A stretch of DNA of 64,000 bases. Origin: Kibdelosporangium persicum. GTDB lineage: Bacteria > Actinomycetota > Actinomycetes > Mycobacteriales > Pseudonocardiaceae. Below the pieces are notes generated by a model. That model was not told the DNA's origin and searched no databases. It worked only from the letters and a program-made list of their open reading frames with translations. A program made the translations under genes and the position numbers. Shown one piece after another: positions 9,089 to 18,136 of the stretch. The stretch lies in contig NZ_JAAATY010000030.1 in assembly GCF_013280595.1 (NCBI RefSeq), positions 1 through 64,000 on the forward strand, read 5' to 3'. Position 1 is the stretch's first letter, and every line of letters begins with the position of its first letter.

Positions 9089-9919
9089 TCAGGCGAGGGT
9101 GCGGACGTTGCGGGTCTCGGCGGCCCGCCTGGCGAGGTCGGCGTCGGCTGGGTAGTCCACTTTGGTCAGGATCAGGCCGTGGGCTGGGGCCACGGTCACC
9201 TCGCTGGAGCGGGCGGCGGCGGTGAGCAGCTTGGCGGGCCAGTCGACGGGACGCTTGCCTTCGCCGACGGCCAGAAGCGCGCCTACCAGGCTGCGGACCA
9301 TGGAGTGGCAGAAGGCGTCCGCCGAGACCTCGGCGGCCAGCACCGAACCTGAGCGGTGCCAGGAAAGGCGTTGCAGCTCGCGAATGGTCGTCGCGCCTTC
9401 GCGGCGCTTGCAGAACGCCACGAAGTCGTGTGTTCCCAGCAAAGTCCGGGCGGCCGCGTTGATCAGCGACACGTCGAGAGGGCGTGGCCACGCCACGATG
9501 TGGTTGCGCTGCAACGGCTCCACCACCGCGTCGGACACGCGGTACGTGTAGTGCCTGCGGAGCGCGGAGAACCGGGCGTCGAAGTCGGGAGAGACCTCGG
9601 AAACGCCCAGAACCCTGATGTCACCGGGCAAGGCTCGGTTCAGGCGGTACGCCTCCGGCACGGCGGGCAGGTCCACATGGGCCACTTGGCCGGTCGCGTG
9701 CACGCCCGCGTCGGTACGGCCCGCGACGGTCAGGCGGACCTCCGGGAGGCGCAGGACCTGGGCCAAAGTGTCCTCGAGGACCCCGCACACCGTACGGCGG
9801 GCGGGTTGACGGGCCCAGCCGGAGAAGTCCGTGCCGTCGTAGGAGATGTCCAGGCGTACGCGCAGGAGCCCGCCGTCCCCGGTGGGGGCGACGGGCTCCT
9901 GGTCGAGCTGATCCGTCAG
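9089..9919 (-). CDS. truA: tRNA pseudouridine synthase A
   Basis: TruA isomerises uridines 38-40 in the tRNA anticodon arm. The protein shows [15 protein letters not shown] with the catalytic Asp, plus the C-terminal [14 protein letters not shown] motif. The conserved N-terminal segment ([17 protein letters not shown]) lies upstream of the first usual start (GTG at 9790), so the gene must begin further up. The in-frame region back to the stop at 9937-9935 contains no ATG, GTG or TTG. A CTG at 9919-9917 overlaps the rplQ stop as CTGA, in the same arrangement as the ATGA/GTGA couplings nearby. I therefore propose a CTG start giving 276 residues. It is last in the alpha operon. Confidence 0.85.
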   Translation of the reverse strand: MTDQLDQEPVAPTGDGGLLRVRLDISYDGTDFSGWARQPARRTVCGVLEDTLAQVLRLPEVRLTVAGRTDAGVHATGQVAHVDLPAVPEAYRLNRALPGDIRVLGVSEVSPDFDARFSALRRHYTYRVSDAVVEPLQRNHIVAWPRPLDVSLINAAARTLLGTHDFVAFCKRREGATTIRELQRLSWHRSGSVLAAEVSADAFCHSMVRSLVGALLAVGEGKRPVDWPAKLLTAAARSSEVTVAPAHGLILTKVDYPADADLARRAAETRNVRTLA

Positions 9920-10599
9920 GACTCGTCCTTCTTCTCAGCCTTGTCCTCGTCGGCCTTGTCCTCGGCGCCCTCGGCGGGCTCCTCGGCGGCGTCCTTGGTC
10001 GCCGACTCCGGCGCCTCGGCGTCCTGGTCCTCGACCTTGGTCACGTCGGCGTCGGCCTCGGCCGCCGCCTCGGTGGTCTCGGTGGTCTCGGTCTTCTTGG
10101 CGTCCCTGGCGAACCGGGTGCCCCGGGCCTTCTCCGCCTCGCTGGTCGCGGTCTTCTCGTTGACCAGCTCGATGATCGCCATCTTGGCGTTGTCGCCCTT
10201 GCGCGGCAACGTCTTGACGATGCGGGTGTAGCCACCGTCCCGGTCGACGAAGAACGGGCCGATCTCGGCCAGCAACCGGTGCACGACGTCCTTGTCGCGG
10301 ATCACCTTGGTGATCTCGCGACGGTGGTGCAGCGCGGCCGGGCTGGTCTTGAAGCCGCTCTCGCTGTACTTGTCCTTGCGCTCGGCCTCGGGAGTCGCCT
10401 TGGCGTACTCCTCGTTGGCCAGGTGCGCGTGCTTGGCCTTGGTGATCAGGCGCTCGGCCAGCGGACGCAGCCGCTTGGCCTTGGCCTCCGTGGTCGTGAT
10501 CCGGCCGTGCGTGAACAGCGAGGTGGCCAGGTTGGCCAGCAACATCCGTTCGTGCGCCGGAGACCCGCCGAGGCGGCGACCCTTCGTGGGGGTGGGCAT
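9916..10599 (-). CDS. rplQ: 50S ribosomal protein L17
   Basis: 227 residues. The L17 core is at about 1-120, beginning [20 protein letters not shown]. It is followed by an extended Glu/Ala/Asp/Lys-rich tail of about 100 residues ending KKDES, much longer than E. coli L17 (127) but usual in actinobacteria. L17 binds 23S rRNA near the exit tunnel. It follows rpoA in the alpha operon and overlaps the proposed CTG start of truA. Confidence 0.97.
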   Translation of the reverse strand: MPTPTKGRRLGGSPAHERMLLANLATSLFTHGRITTTEAKAKRLRPLAERLITKAKHAHLANEEYAKATPEAERKDKYSESGFKTSPAALHHRREITKVIRDKDVVHRLLAEIGPFFVDRDGGYTRIVKTLPRKGDNAKMAIIELVNEKTATSEAEKARGTRFARDAKKTETTETTEAAAEADADVTKVEDQDAEAPESATKDAAEEPAEGAEDKADEDKAEKKDES

Positions 10600-10644
10600 T
10601 TCCTAGCTCCTAGATATGTCCGCTCTTGAGCGTCCACAAGGGAC

Positions 10645-11706
10645 TCAGAGCTGCTCCGTCTCGGCGTAGTCCTGGCCGTCGTCGTGGCTGGTGTCGACGC
10701 TGGTGTCCGCGGTGGCCCACGTGCCGTCGGCCGGGTAGTCCGAGGCCGCGGCGGTCGGGTCGAACCCGGGCGGGCTGTCCTTGAGCGCGAGGCCGAGGCT
10801 GACGAGCTTCATCTTGACCTCGTCGATCGACTTCGCACCGAAGTTGCGGATGTCCAGCAGGTCGGCCTCGCTGCGCGAAACCAGCTCACCCACGGTGTGG
10901 ATGCCCTCGCGCTTGAGGCAGTTGTACGACCGGACCGTCAGGTCGAGGTCCTCGATCGGCATCGCGTAGGCGGCGATGGTGTCCGCCTCCGCGGGCGACG
11001 GGCCGATCTCGATGCCCTCGGCGTCGACGTTCAGCTCACGCGCCAGGCCGAACAGCTCGACCAGGGTCTTGCCTGCCGACGCCACCGCGTCGCGCGGCGT
11101 GATCGACGGCTTGGACTCCACGTCCAGGATCAGCTTGTCGAAGTCCGTGCGCTGCTCGACACGAGTCGCCTCGACCTTGTAGGTCACCTTGAGCACCGGC
11201 GAGTAGATCGAGTCGACCGGGATCCGGCCGATCTCGGCACCGGCCTGCTTGTTCTGCACCGCGGGCACGTAACCACGGCCCCGCTCGACGACCAGCTCGA
11301 TCTCCAGCTTGCCCTTGCCGTTCAGCGTGGCGATGTGCAGATCGGGGTTGTGCACGGTGACACCGGCCGGCGGCACGATGTCTCCGGCGGTGACCTCACC
11401 AGGGCCCTGCTTGCGCAGGTACATGGTGACCGGCTCGTCCTCCTCGGACGAGACGACGAGCTCCTTGAGGTTCAGGATGATGTCGGTGACGTCTTCCTTC
11501 ACCCCGGGAACGGTGGTGAACTCGTGCAGCACACCGTCGATGCGGATGCTGGTGACCGCGGCCCCCGGGATCGAGGACAGCAGGGTCCGGCGCAGCGAGT
11601 TGCCGAGCGTGTAACCGAAGCCAGGCTCCAGCGGCTCGATGACGAACCGGGACCTGGTCTCGCTCACCGGCTCTTCGGCGAGGCTGGGACGCTGAGAGAT
11701 AAGCAC
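10645..11706 (-). CDS. rpoA: RNA polymerase alpha subunit
   Basis: 353 residues from a GTG at 11706 (VLISQRPSL...), preceded by a GGGAAGGA-type site; an upstream in-frame GTG at 11730 is less likely. The N-terminal dimerisation domain contains [20 protein letters not shown]. The C-terminal alpha-CTD (about 245-315) contains [22 protein letters not shown] and [11 protein letters not shown], which bind UP elements and activators. The gene lies between rpsD and rplQ, the standard actinobacterial order. Confidence 0.97.
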   Translation of the reverse strand: MLISQRPSLAEEPVSETRSRFVIEPLEPGFGYTLGNSLRRTLLSSIPGAAVTSIRIDGVLHEFTTVPGVKEDVTDIILNLKELVVSSEEDEPVTMYLRKQGPGEVTAGDIVPPAGVTVHNPDLHIATLNGKGKLEIELVVERGRGYVPAVQNKQAGAEIGRIPVDSIYSPVLKVTYKVEATRVEQRTDFDKLILDVESKPSITPRDAVASAGKTLVELFGLARELNVDAEGIEIGPSPAEADTIAAYAMPIEDLDLTVRSYNCLKREGIHTVGELVSRSEADLLDIRNFGAKSIDEVKMKLVSLGLALKDSPPGFDPTAAASDYPADGTWATADTSVDTSHDDGQDYAETEQL

Positions 11707-11793
11707 TTTCTGGTTCCTTCCCTGAGGCACCCGCTATTTGATGCCTGGAATGGCGGCCCCGGCGCTATCCGAACGCCGGGGCGTCAACGCGTC

Positions 11794-12399
11794 TTACTTC
11801 GAGTAGAACTCGACGATCAGCTGCTCCTGGACGGGCACGTCGATCTGCGCCCGCTCCGGCCGCTGGTGCACGAGAATCCGCAGGTTCGACGGGACGACCT
11901 GCAGCCACGCCGGCACCGGGCGGTCGCCCATGGTCGCCTTGGCGACCTCGAACGGCAGCGTCGGCAGCGACTTCGGCTTCACGTCGATGATGTCGAACTT
12001 GGTGACCTGGTAGCTCGGCACGTTCACCTTCACGCCGTTGACCAGGAAGTGACCGTGGCTGACCAGCTGGCGCGCCTGACGACGGGTGCGCGCGAGGCCC
12101 GCGCGGTACACCACGTTGTCCAAACGCGACTCCAGCAGCTGGAGCAGGACCTCACCGGTCTTGCCCTGCTGGCGGACGGCCTCGTCGTAGTACTTGCGGA
12201 ACTGACGCTCGAGCACGCCGTAGGTGAAGCGGGCCTTCTGCTTCTCCTGCAGCTGGAGCAGGTACTCGCTCTCCTTGACCCGGCCGCGGCCGTGCTGGCC
12301 GGGCGGGTAGGGGCGGCGCTCGAACGCCTTGTCGCCGCCGACGAGGTCAACCTTGAGCCGCCGCGACTTACGCGTCGCGGGTCCCGTGTAACGAGCCAT
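11794..12399 (-). CDS. rpsD: 30S ribosomal protein S4
   Basis: 201 residues beginning MARYTGPATRKSRRL. It contains the S4 RNA-binding domain (RLDNVVYRAGLARTRRQARQLVSHGHFLVNG). No cysteines are present, so this is the zinc-free form. S4 nucleates 30S assembly and can act as a translational regulator of the alpha operon. It lies 23 bases from rpsK and 87 bases from rpoA. Confidence 0.97.
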   Translation of the reverse strand: MARYTGPATRKSRRLKVDLVGGDKAFERRPYPPGQHGRGRVKESEYLLQLQEKQKARFTYGVLERQFRKYYDEAVRQQGKTGEVLLQLLESRLDNVVYRAGLARTRRQARQLVSHGHFLVNGVKVNVPSYQVTKFDIIDVKPKSLPTLPFEVAKATMGDRPVPAWLQVVPSNLRILVHQRPERAQIDVPVQEQLIVEFYSK

Positions 12400-12422
12400 G
12401 TGTTCTTACTCCTCCCCGTGCC

Positions 12423-12827
12423 TCAGACCCGGCGCCGCTTGGGCGGGCGGCAGCCGTTGTGGGGCTGCGGGGTCACGTCCTGGATCGTGCCGACCTCGAG
12501 GCCGGCTGCCTGCAGCGAACGGATCGCGGTCTCCCGGCCGGAGCCCGGGCCCTTGACGAACACGTCGACCTTCTTCATGCCGTGTTCGGCGGCCTTGCGG
12601 GCGGCGTTCTCCGCGGCCATCTGGGCGGCGAACGGCGTCGACTTGCGCGAGCCCTTGAAGCCGACGTGGCCGCTGGAGGCCCAGCTGATCACGTTGCCCT
12701 GCGGGTCGGTGATCGACACGATCGTGTTGTTGAACGTGCTCTTGATGTGGGCGTGCCCGTGCGAGATGTTCTTCTTTTCCTTGCGCCGCACCTTCTTGAC
12801 GGCGCCAGTACGAGACTTGGGTGGCAT
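12423..12827 (-). CDS. rpsK: 30S ribosomal protein S11
   Basis: 134 residues. The typical S11 core includes [21 protein letters not shown] and the basic C-terminal signature [19 protein letters not shown]11 contributes to the 30S platform and mRNA path. The gene follows a 62-codon open frame that separates it from rpsM; such separation is unusual. Confidence 0.97.
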   Translation of the reverse strand: MPPKSRTGAVKKVRRKEKKNISHGHAHIKSTFNNTIVSITDPQGNVISWASSGHVGFKGSRKSTPFAAQMAAENAARKAAEHGMKKVDVFVKGPGSGRETAIRSLQAAGLEVGTIQDVTPQPHNGCRPPKRRRV

Positions 12828-12842
12828 TGCTTCGGGTTTCTC

Positions 12843-13031
12843 CTACTTGGAAGCGCGAGTGGGTGAAGGAGCGACAGACCCGCGCCGGATGCGAGTACCG
12901 GCGTCGAGGTACAGGTCCCGCAGCGCCTCTGGGCGGGCGTTCTGCGGAGCGACGAGGGTGGCCCGCATGGCGGACCGGCCACGCCGCGACTGCGTGACGA
13001 GCTTGAGCGTCCGACCGCAGTACTGGCTCAC
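12843..13031 (-). CDS. Possible small protein between rpsM and rpsK
   Basis: A 62-codon frame starts at a GTG (13031) overlapping the rpsM stop as GTGA and ends 15 bases before rpsK. The product is basic ([20 protein letters not shown] at the start, [17 protein letters not shown] at the end). About four fifths of its third codon positions are G or C, lower than the neighbours and falling towards the end. I know no family for it. It may be a genuine coupled micro-protein, or a spacer that stays open by chance. No AGGAGG-type site is needed if translation is coupled. Confidence 0.35.
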   Translation of the reverse strand: MSQYCGRTLKLVTQSRRGRSAMRATLVAPQNARPEALRDLYLDAGTRIRRGSVAPSPTRASK

Positions 13032-13408
13032 TTCTTTCCGGCCTTCTTCTTGCCGGCGACCGTCTTCTTCGGGCCCTTGCGGGTACGCGCGTTGGTCTTG
13101 GTCCGCTGACCGCGGACGGGCAGACCACGACGCCAGCGCAGGCCCTCGTAGCAGCCGATCTCCATCTTCCGGCGAATGTCGGCCTGGACCTCGCGGCGGA
13201 GGTCACCCTCGACCTTGAAGTTCTCCTCGATGTAGTCCCTGAGCTTCAGGATGTCCTCATCGGACAGATCCCGGACGCGCAGGTCGGGAGACAGCTCGGT
13301 CGCGTTCAGCAGCTCCTTGGAGCGGGTACGCCCGATGCCAAAGATGTAGGTCAGCGCGATCTCCAACCGCTTCTCGCGGGGGAGGTCGACGCCCATGAGT
13401 CGTGCCAT
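13028..13408 (-). CDS. rpsM: 30S ribosomal protein S13
   Basis: 126 residues beginning [21 protein letters not shown]. The helix-turn-rich body is followed by a basic tail with [21 protein letters not shown] that contacts the P-site tRNA and forms the intersubunit bridge with L5. It lies 145 bases downstream of rpmJ. Confidence 0.97.
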   Translation of the reverse strand: MARLMGVDLPREKRLEIALTYIFGIGRTRSKELLNATELSPDLRVRDLSDEDILKLRDYIEENFKVEGDLRREVQADIRRKMEIGCYEGLRWRRGLPVRGQRTKTNARTRKGPKKTVAGKKKAGKK

Positions 13409-13553
13409 TTCGGCGTTTTCTCCTTAGTCGTCTCCAGGTCTGCTCCCTGACCGCCCCGGGATGACTCGGTGAGCCCGGGCCCCGGCCTGGAGTCCGGGGG
13501 TGCGCCGGATCCGTGTGATCCGGCAGGTCATAGGAGGTCCTCTTGTGCTGTTG

Positions 13554-13667
13554 TCAGCCCTGGCGCTGCTTGTGACGCAAGTTCTCGCAGATCACCATGA
13601 CGCGACCGTGCCGGCGGATCACCTTGCACTTGTCGCAGATCTTCTTGACGCTCGGCTGGACCTTCAC
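13554..13667 (-). CDS. rpmJ: 50S ribosomal protein L36 (zinc-binding form)
   Basis: A 37-residue protein from a GTG at 13667: [14 protein letters not shown] at the start and [11 protein letters not shown] at the end. C11, C14, C27 and H32 form the zinc site of the C+ paralogue, which zinc-responsive regulators in many bacteria replace by a cysteine-free copy elsewhere. It sits between infA and rpsM as in most bacterial alpha operons. Confidence 0.95.
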   Translation of the reverse strand: MKVQPSVKKICDKCKVIRRHGRVMVICENLRHKQRQG

Positions 13668-13702
13668 GCCTCAGCTCTCCTGTTCAAGCCTGGTAAAGGT
13701 CA

Positions 13703-13924
13703 CTACTTGTAGCGGTAGACGATGCGCCCACGGGTCAGGTCATACGGCGAAAGCTCCACGACGACCCGGTCCTCAGGCAGGATACGGATGTAGTGCTGCC
13801 GCATCTTGCCACTGATGTGCGCGAGAACCTTGTGACCGTTCTCCAGCTCAACGCGGAACATCGCGTTGGGGAGGGGTTCGACCACGCGACCCTCGACTTC
13901 GATGGCCCCGTCCTTCTTGCCCAT
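13703..13924 (-). CDS. infA: Translation initiation factor IF-1
   Basis: 73 residues, start ATG at 13924 ([20 protein letters not shown]). It is a single OB-fold S1-like domain ending [11 protein letters not shown]-1 binds the 30S A site during initiation. A longer in-frame extension upstream lacks conservation and a ribosome binding site and is rejected; GCGGAGGAC lies just before the chosen ATG. It is the first gene of the alpha operon. Confidence 0.97.
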   Translation of the reverse strand: MGKKDGAIEVEGRVVEPLPNAMFRVELENGHKVLAHISGKMRQHYIRILPEDRVVVELSPYDLTRGRIVYRYK

Positions 13925-14048
13925 GTCCTCCGCGTTTCGTGACGGTGACTTACTTCGTACTCGGGCACGACCAGAACCGGACACGCGAGGGTTCATCAGT
14001 TGAAAAAACCGCACGACGAGACCGGCGCTACGAACGCGCCACCAAACC

Positions 14049-14077
14049 AGTGTACGCACCCGGCCAGCGGACCCCAA
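14049..14077 (-). promoter_or_regulatory. Candidate promoter of the infA operon
   Basis: Reading leftwards there is TTGGGG (14077-14072), a 17-base spacer and TACACT (14054-14049). This would start transcription about 120 bases before infA. It fits the vegetative sigma factor only loosely at -35. Confidence 0.4.
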
Positions 14078-14087
14078 ATCGGGGGTC

Positions 14088-14510
14088 CTAGCTGCGGGTA
14101 CGTCCCACTCCAGACCACCAGAGTACGCCGAGAACGGCCCCTGGCGGCAGCAACGGCCAGATGAACCACGGATAGGCGACATCCAGGCTGAGCAGCGAGA
14201 CCATGACCCAGATCACCAGGTTGACGGCGCTGACGGACAGCCAGATGGCGGTCAGTACCTTCATGGCCGTGCGCGCTTTGTCCGGCTTGGGCGGTGCCGG
14301 TGGCGGCGGTGGAGCAGGCGGCGCGGGCAGGTCCCGGACCAGGTCGGCAAGGTCCCGGCGGGTCCTGGTCAACCAAAGGTTCGCCAGACGTTCGTCCAGC
14401 TCGTCCAGGGTCAGGCTGCCGTTGGCGTGCGCCACCCGCAACCTGGCTTCGGTGGCCTTGCGGTCCAGGTCGGTCACCCGGATCAGGTCGGGAGCGAAGT
14501 CATCGGTCAC
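14088..14510 (-). CDS. DUF1707 (SHOCT-like) protein with two membrane helices
   Basis: About 140 residues. An N-terminal DUF1707 domain ([20 protein letters not shown], then [12 protein letters not shown]) is followed by a Pro-rich linker and two transmembrane helices near the C-terminus ([20 protein letters not shown] and [20 protein letters not shown]). The function of the family is unknown; such proteins are common in actinomycete membranes. I chose the GTG at 14510 because GAGGA lies ten bases upstream. A TTG at 14531 would add seven residues. It stands alone between repeat locus B and the infA promoter. Confidence 0.72.
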   Translation of the reverse strand: MTDDFAPDLIRVTDLDRKATEARLRVAHANGSLTLDELDERLANLWLTRTRRDLADLVRDLPAPPAPPPPPAPPKPDKARTAMKVLTAIWLSVSAVNLVIWVMVSLLSLDVAYPWFIWPLLPPGAVLGVLWWSGVGRTRS

Positions 14511-14595
14511 CGAATCATCGTCCTCGGGCAAGACCCGCAGGTGGATGGCGTAACCCCTACGCTTCGGGTGGGGTTGCCCCTACCCCGCCCCCGCC

Positions 14596-14737
14596 GTGTC
14601 CACCTTTCCAGCACCCCGTGTCCACCATTGCGGCACCCCGTGTCGCACTTTCCGGCACACCGAAATTCCCGCTGCTGATCGCGAGGAGGAATTTCATGGT
14701 GCCGGAAAGGTGGACACGATGTCAGAAAGGTGGACAC
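14596..14737. repeat. 22-nt modular repeat array, locus B (two inverted arms)
   Basis: Left arm units start at 14596, 14618 and 14640 with GTGTCCACC or GTGTCGCAC, each ending in a (C/T)CCGGCAC-like core. The centre has GAAATTCC paired with GGAATTTC. The right arm begins GGTGCCGGAAAGGTGGACAC near 14698, followed by a decayed 20-nt copy ending 14737. The array starts six bases after the map stop. The arms can pair into a long imperfect hairpin. There is no coding capacity here. Confidence 0.85.
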
Positions 14738-14742
14738 ACCGA

Positions 14743-15558
14743 CTATTCGGGGGCGGTGAGAATCCAGGGGCCGTCGTCGGTGATCGCGACGCTGTGCTCC
14801 CAGTGGGCGGCGCGGGAGTCGTCGACGGTCACGACGGTCCAGCCGTCGTCGAGTTCGTCCGTGCGGTGGTCACCGAGGGACAGCATGGGCTCGACGGCGA
14901 TGGCCATGCCCGCGACGAGGCGAGGGCCTTTGCCGGGCTTGCCGTAGTTCGACAGGTACGGCTCCATGTGCATCTCCGTACCGATGCCGTGGCCGCCGTA
15001 GTCGCGGATGATGCCGTACTTGACGCCGTCCGCCTTCGCTGAGCGCAGGATGGACTGCTCGATGGCGTGGGAGACGTCCGACAGACGAGCACCGACCACG
15101 AGCGCTTCGACGCCCGCGTAGAGCGCGGTACGAGTGGCGTTGGACAGCTGGACGTCCTCGGGCCGCATGGTGCCGGCGGCCACGGTCACCGCCGCGTCGC
15201 CGTGCCAGCCGTCGAGGATCGCACCGCAGTCGATCGAGATCAGGTCACCCTCGGCCAGCACCTGCCCGGCCGCCGGGATGCCGTGGACGACCTGCTCGTT
15301 CACCGACGAGCAGATCGACGCCGGGTAGTCGTGGTAGCCCTTGAAGGAAGGCACGGCACCGGCGTCCCTGATCGTCTGCTCGGCCAGTTCGTCGAGCTCG
15401 GCCGTGCTCACGCCGGGCCGCACGGCCTTGGTGAGCAGGTCCAGCGTGCGGGCGACGACGATGCCCGCGGCCCGCATCGCCTCGAGCTCGCCACGGGACT
15501 TGATCTCGATCATCGACTGGCGCCCGCGCAACATGCCGAGCAGACCACCCCTGCTCAC
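14743..15558 (-). CDS. map: Methionine aminopeptidase, type I
   Basis: 271 residues. The pita-bread fold has all five metal ligands in view: the two Asp in SIDCGAILDGWHGDAAVT, His in GGHGIGTEMH, Glu in VEPML and Glu in WEHSVAI. It removes the initiator Met from nascent proteins. The GTG at 15558 overlaps the adk stop (GTGA); an internal ATG (MIEIKSRGELEAM) is a possible shorter start. The extra 15 N-terminal residues resemble the short extension of M. tuberculosis MapA. Confidence 0.95.
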   Translation of the reverse strand: MSRGGLLGMLRGRQSMIEIKSRGELEAMRAAGIVVARTLDLLTKAVRPGVSTAELDELAEQTIRDAGAVPSFKGYHDYPASICSSVNEQVVHGIPAAGQVLAEGDLISIDCGAILDGWHGDAAVTVAAGTMRPEDVQLSNATRTALYAGVEALVVGARLSDVSHAIEQSILRSAKADGVKYGIIRDYGGHGIGTEMHMEPYLSNYGKPGKGPRLVAGMAIAVEPMLSLGDHRTDELDDGWTVVTVDDSRAAHWEHSVAITDDGPWILTAPE

Positions 15559-16103
15559 TTGCCCAGCGCGTTGAGCACGCGGTCGGTGACCTCGTCGACC
15601 TCACCGACCGCGTCGACCGTCACCACGATGTCGCGGTAGTAGTTCAACAGCGGCTCGGTCTCCGAGCGGTAGACGTGCTGGCGGTGCCGGATGACTTCCT
15701 CGTTGTCGTCCTTGCGGCCCCGGCCGAGCAGCCGGGCGACGACCACGTCCTCGTCGATCTGGAACTCCACGACCGCGTCCAGCTTGTGCCCCGACACCGC
15801 GAGGATCTCCGCCAGCACCTCGGCCTGCGGGATGTTGCGCGGGAAGCCGTCGAGGATGAAGCCGTCCCTGGTGTCCAGCTCCGCCAGGCGCTCGCGGACC
15901 ATCTGGTTGGTGACCTCGTCGGGCACCAGCTGGCCCTCATCGAGGTACGCCTGGACACTGCGGCCGAGCTCTGTTCCGTTCGCGATGTGCGCACGGAACA
16001 GGTCGCCGGTGGAGATGTGGGGCACGCCGAGCTTGTCGCTGAGCGTCCCGGCCTGCGTGCCCTTGCCCGCGCCCGGCGGGCCGACCAGAACGAGTCGTGT
16101 CAC
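15555..16103 (-). CDS. adk: Adenylate kinase
   Basis: 182 residues from a GTG at 16103 that overlaps the secY stop. The P-loop GPPGAGKGTQ is at 8-17, with DGFPRN and the short LID typical of actinobacterial enzymes (no zinc finger). It catalyses ATP + AMP to 2 ADP. The secY-adk-map order with four-base overlaps on both sides indicates coupled translation. Confidence 0.97.
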   Translation of the reverse strand: MTRLVLVGPPGAGKGTQAGTLSDKLGVPHISTGDLFRAHIANGTELGRSVQAYLDEGQLVPDEVTNQMVRERLAELDTRDGFILDGFPRNIPQAEVLAEILAVSGHKLDAVVEFQIDEDVVVARLLGRGRKDDNEEVIRHRQHVYRSETEPLLNYYRDIVVTVDAVGEVDEVTDRVLNALGK

Positions 16104-17401
16104 CTGAGGAACCCTTCGTAGTTACGTTGCATCAGCTGGCTCTCGATCTGCTTCACGGTGTCGAGGCCGACGCCGACCATGATCAGTACCGCGGTACCGC
16201 CGAACGGGAAGTTCTGGTTGTTCCCCGTACCTGTCACCGACAAGAAGAAGTTGGGCAGGATCGCGATGATGCCGAGGTAGATCGAGCCGGGCAGCGTGAT
16301 GCGCTGCAGGACGAAGTTCAGGTATTCCGACGTGGGGCGGCCCGGGCGGATGCCGGGGATGAACCCGCCGAACTTCCGCATCTCCTCGGCACGTTCGTTC
16401 ACGTTGAACGTGATGGTGATGTAGAAGTACGTGAAGAAGATGATCAACGCGAAGTAGACCAGGATGTGCACCCAGCTGTCCTGCTGGACCAGGTACTGCT
16501 GGATGAACCGCTGCCAGCCGGAGTCCTGGCTGCCACCGATCAGCCGCGAGATCAGGTCGGGCAGGTAGAGCAGCGAGGACGCGAAGATCACCGGGATGAC
16601 ACCGGCCTGGTTGACCTTCAGCGGCAGGTAGGTCGAGGTGCCGCCGTACATCCTGCGGCCGATCATGCGCTTGGCGTACTGGACCGGGATCCGGCGCTGG
16701 CCCTGCTCCATGAACACGACGCTGGCGATGATGGCCAGGCCGAACAAGCAGATCACGGTGAAGGTGATCGGGCCCTTGTCCCAGATGATCTTGCCCTCGT
16801 AGGGGATGCGCGCCGCGATGTTGACGAACATCAGCAGCGACATGCCGTTGCCGATACCGCGCTCGGTGATCAGCTCGCCCAGCCACATGATGACGGCCGT
16901 ACCGGCGGTCATCGTGATGACGATGAGGATCAGCGTGAAGATCTTGTCGCCAGGGATGATGTCGTCCTGGCACTCACCGAACAGCTGACCGCGGTCGGCC
17001 AGCGCCACGATGCCGGTGGCCTGGAGGATCGCCAGCGCGATCGTCAGGTAGCGGGTGTACTGGGTCAGTTTGCCCTGGCCCGCCTGGCCTTCCTTCTTCA
17101 GCTGTTCGAACCGCGGGATGACCACGGTGAGCAGCTGGATGATGATGCTCGCCGTGATGTACGGCATGATGCCCAGCGCGAAAACGGACAGCTGCAGCAA
17201 CGCGCCGCCGCTGAACAGGTTCAGCAGCGAGTAGATGCCGTCCTGCTGGACGTTGGCGATGCACTTCTGCACGTTCGGGTAGGACACACCCGGCGAAGGC
17301 AGCAGCGCACCCACCCGGTACAGCACAATGATCCCGAGTGTGAACAGGATCTTCTTGCGCAGATCCGGCGTCGCGAGAGCCGAGCGGAAGGCGCCTAGCA
17401 C
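16100..17401 (-). CDS. secY: Protein translocase subunit SecY
   Basis: 433 residues with ten membrane helices. SecY forms the protein-conducting channel of the Sec translocon. The GTG at 17401 (VLGAFRSALATPDLRKKI) is chosen because AGGAGG lies eight bases upstream; the longer frame to 17497 is not conserved. Family motifs include TPGGVIP-like NQAGVIPVIFASSLLYLP and GIRPGRPTSEYLN. Both secreted proteases in the window would use this route. Confidence 0.97.
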   Translation of the reverse strand: MLGAFRSALATPDLRKKILFTLGIIVLYRVGALLPSPGVSYPNVQKCIANVQQDGIYSLLNLFSGGALLQLSVFALGIMPYITASIIIQLLTVVIPRFEQLKKEGQAGQGKLTQYTRYLTIALAILQATGIVALADRGQLFGECQDDIIPGDKIFTLILIVITMTAGTAVIMWLGELITERGIGNGMSLLMFVNIAARIPYEGKIIWDKGPITFTVICLFGLAIIASVVFMEQGQRRIPVQYAKRMIGRRMYGGTSTYLPLKVNQAGVIPVIFASSLLYLPDLISRLIGGSQDSGWQRFIQQYLVQQDSWVHILVYFALIIFFTYFYITITFNVNERAEEMRKFGGFIPGIRPGRPTSEYLNFVLQRITLPGSIYLGIIAILPNFFLSVTGTGNNQNFPFGGTAVLIMVGVGLDTVKQIESQLMQRNYEGFLR

Positions 17402-17481
17402 GCAAGACCTCCTCGCGTCACCGGCGTCGCGCCGGCGAACGAATGGGCCGGTGGTTGCACCGGCGGGAACACAAGCCACGA

Positions 17482-17511
17482 ACGCTTCGGGGCACATTTG
17501 TCCCGAAGCGT
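17482..17511 (-). terminator. Hairpin between idi and secY
   Basis: A 10-bp perfect stem (17482-17491 with 17502-17511) and a 10-nt loop, about 60 bases past the idi stop and 80 bases before secY. It may end idi transcription or be part of the secY leader. There is no clear U-run. Confidence 0.5.
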
Positions 17512-17568
17512 GTCCTCGACTCTAACAGCCTCACATAGGGGCTCCGCACCCCCCGTCCGGCGCATTGA

Positions 17569-18123
17569 TCAGCGCACCGCGGGCGGCAGATCGGCAGGGT
17601 CCCCGACCGGCCACCGTAGTGGATCGTCACCAAGCGCCTTGAGCTGGGGCAACTGCAGTTCGGCCCACGGCGAAAGTTCTCGCTGGGGCGGCCAGGAAAC
17701 CCACTCGAAGTCGTCGACCTCGCTGGGGTCAGGGTGTGGATCGCCGGTGACCGTGACCCGGTACACGGGACACATCTCGTTCTCCACAACGCCGTCCGGC
17801 ATGGCGACCCGGTAGCGGAACTTCGGCAGCACGAGCTCGATCGTCTCCACTTCGAGACCGAGTTCGTCCTTCAGGCGGCGGACAACGGCGTCACGGATCG
17901 CCTCGCCGGGCGCCGGGTGGCCACAGCACGAGTTGGTCCAGACTCCTGGCCACGTGCGCTTGCCGAGCGCCCGGCGCGTCAGCAGGAAGCGGTTCCGCTC
18001 GTCGAAGACGTACGACGAGAACGCGAGGTGCAGCGGGGTCTGCTCGTGGTGGACCGTTGCCTTGTCAGCCGTGCCGATGGCGTTTCCGGCTTCGTCTAGA
18101 AGGACGACCTGCTCCATGAGCAC
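17569..18123 (-). CDS. idi: Isopentenyl-diphosphate delta-isomerase, type I
   Basis: 184 residues with a Nudix-type fold. The catalytic Cys lies in WPGVWTNSCCGHPAPGE and the catalytic Glu in VENEMCPVYRV; RRLKDELGLE is the Nudix helix. It interconverts isopentenyl and dimethylallyl diphosphate for isoprenoid synthesis. It follows a membrane protein gene by 13 bases and probably shares its transcript. Its location between rplO and secY is an accessory insertion in the spc-secY block. Confidence 0.95.
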   Translation of the reverse strand: MLMEQVVLLDEAGNAIGTADKATVHHEQTPLHLAFSSYVFDERNRFLLTRRALGKRTWPGVWTNSCCGHPAPGEAIRDAVVRRLKDELGLEVETIELVLPKFRYRVAMPDGVVENEMCPVYRVTVTGDPHPDPSEVDDFEWVSWPPQRELSPWAELQLPQLKALGDDPLRWPVGDPADLPPAVR

Positions 18124-18136
18124 AGACAGTATCTGT

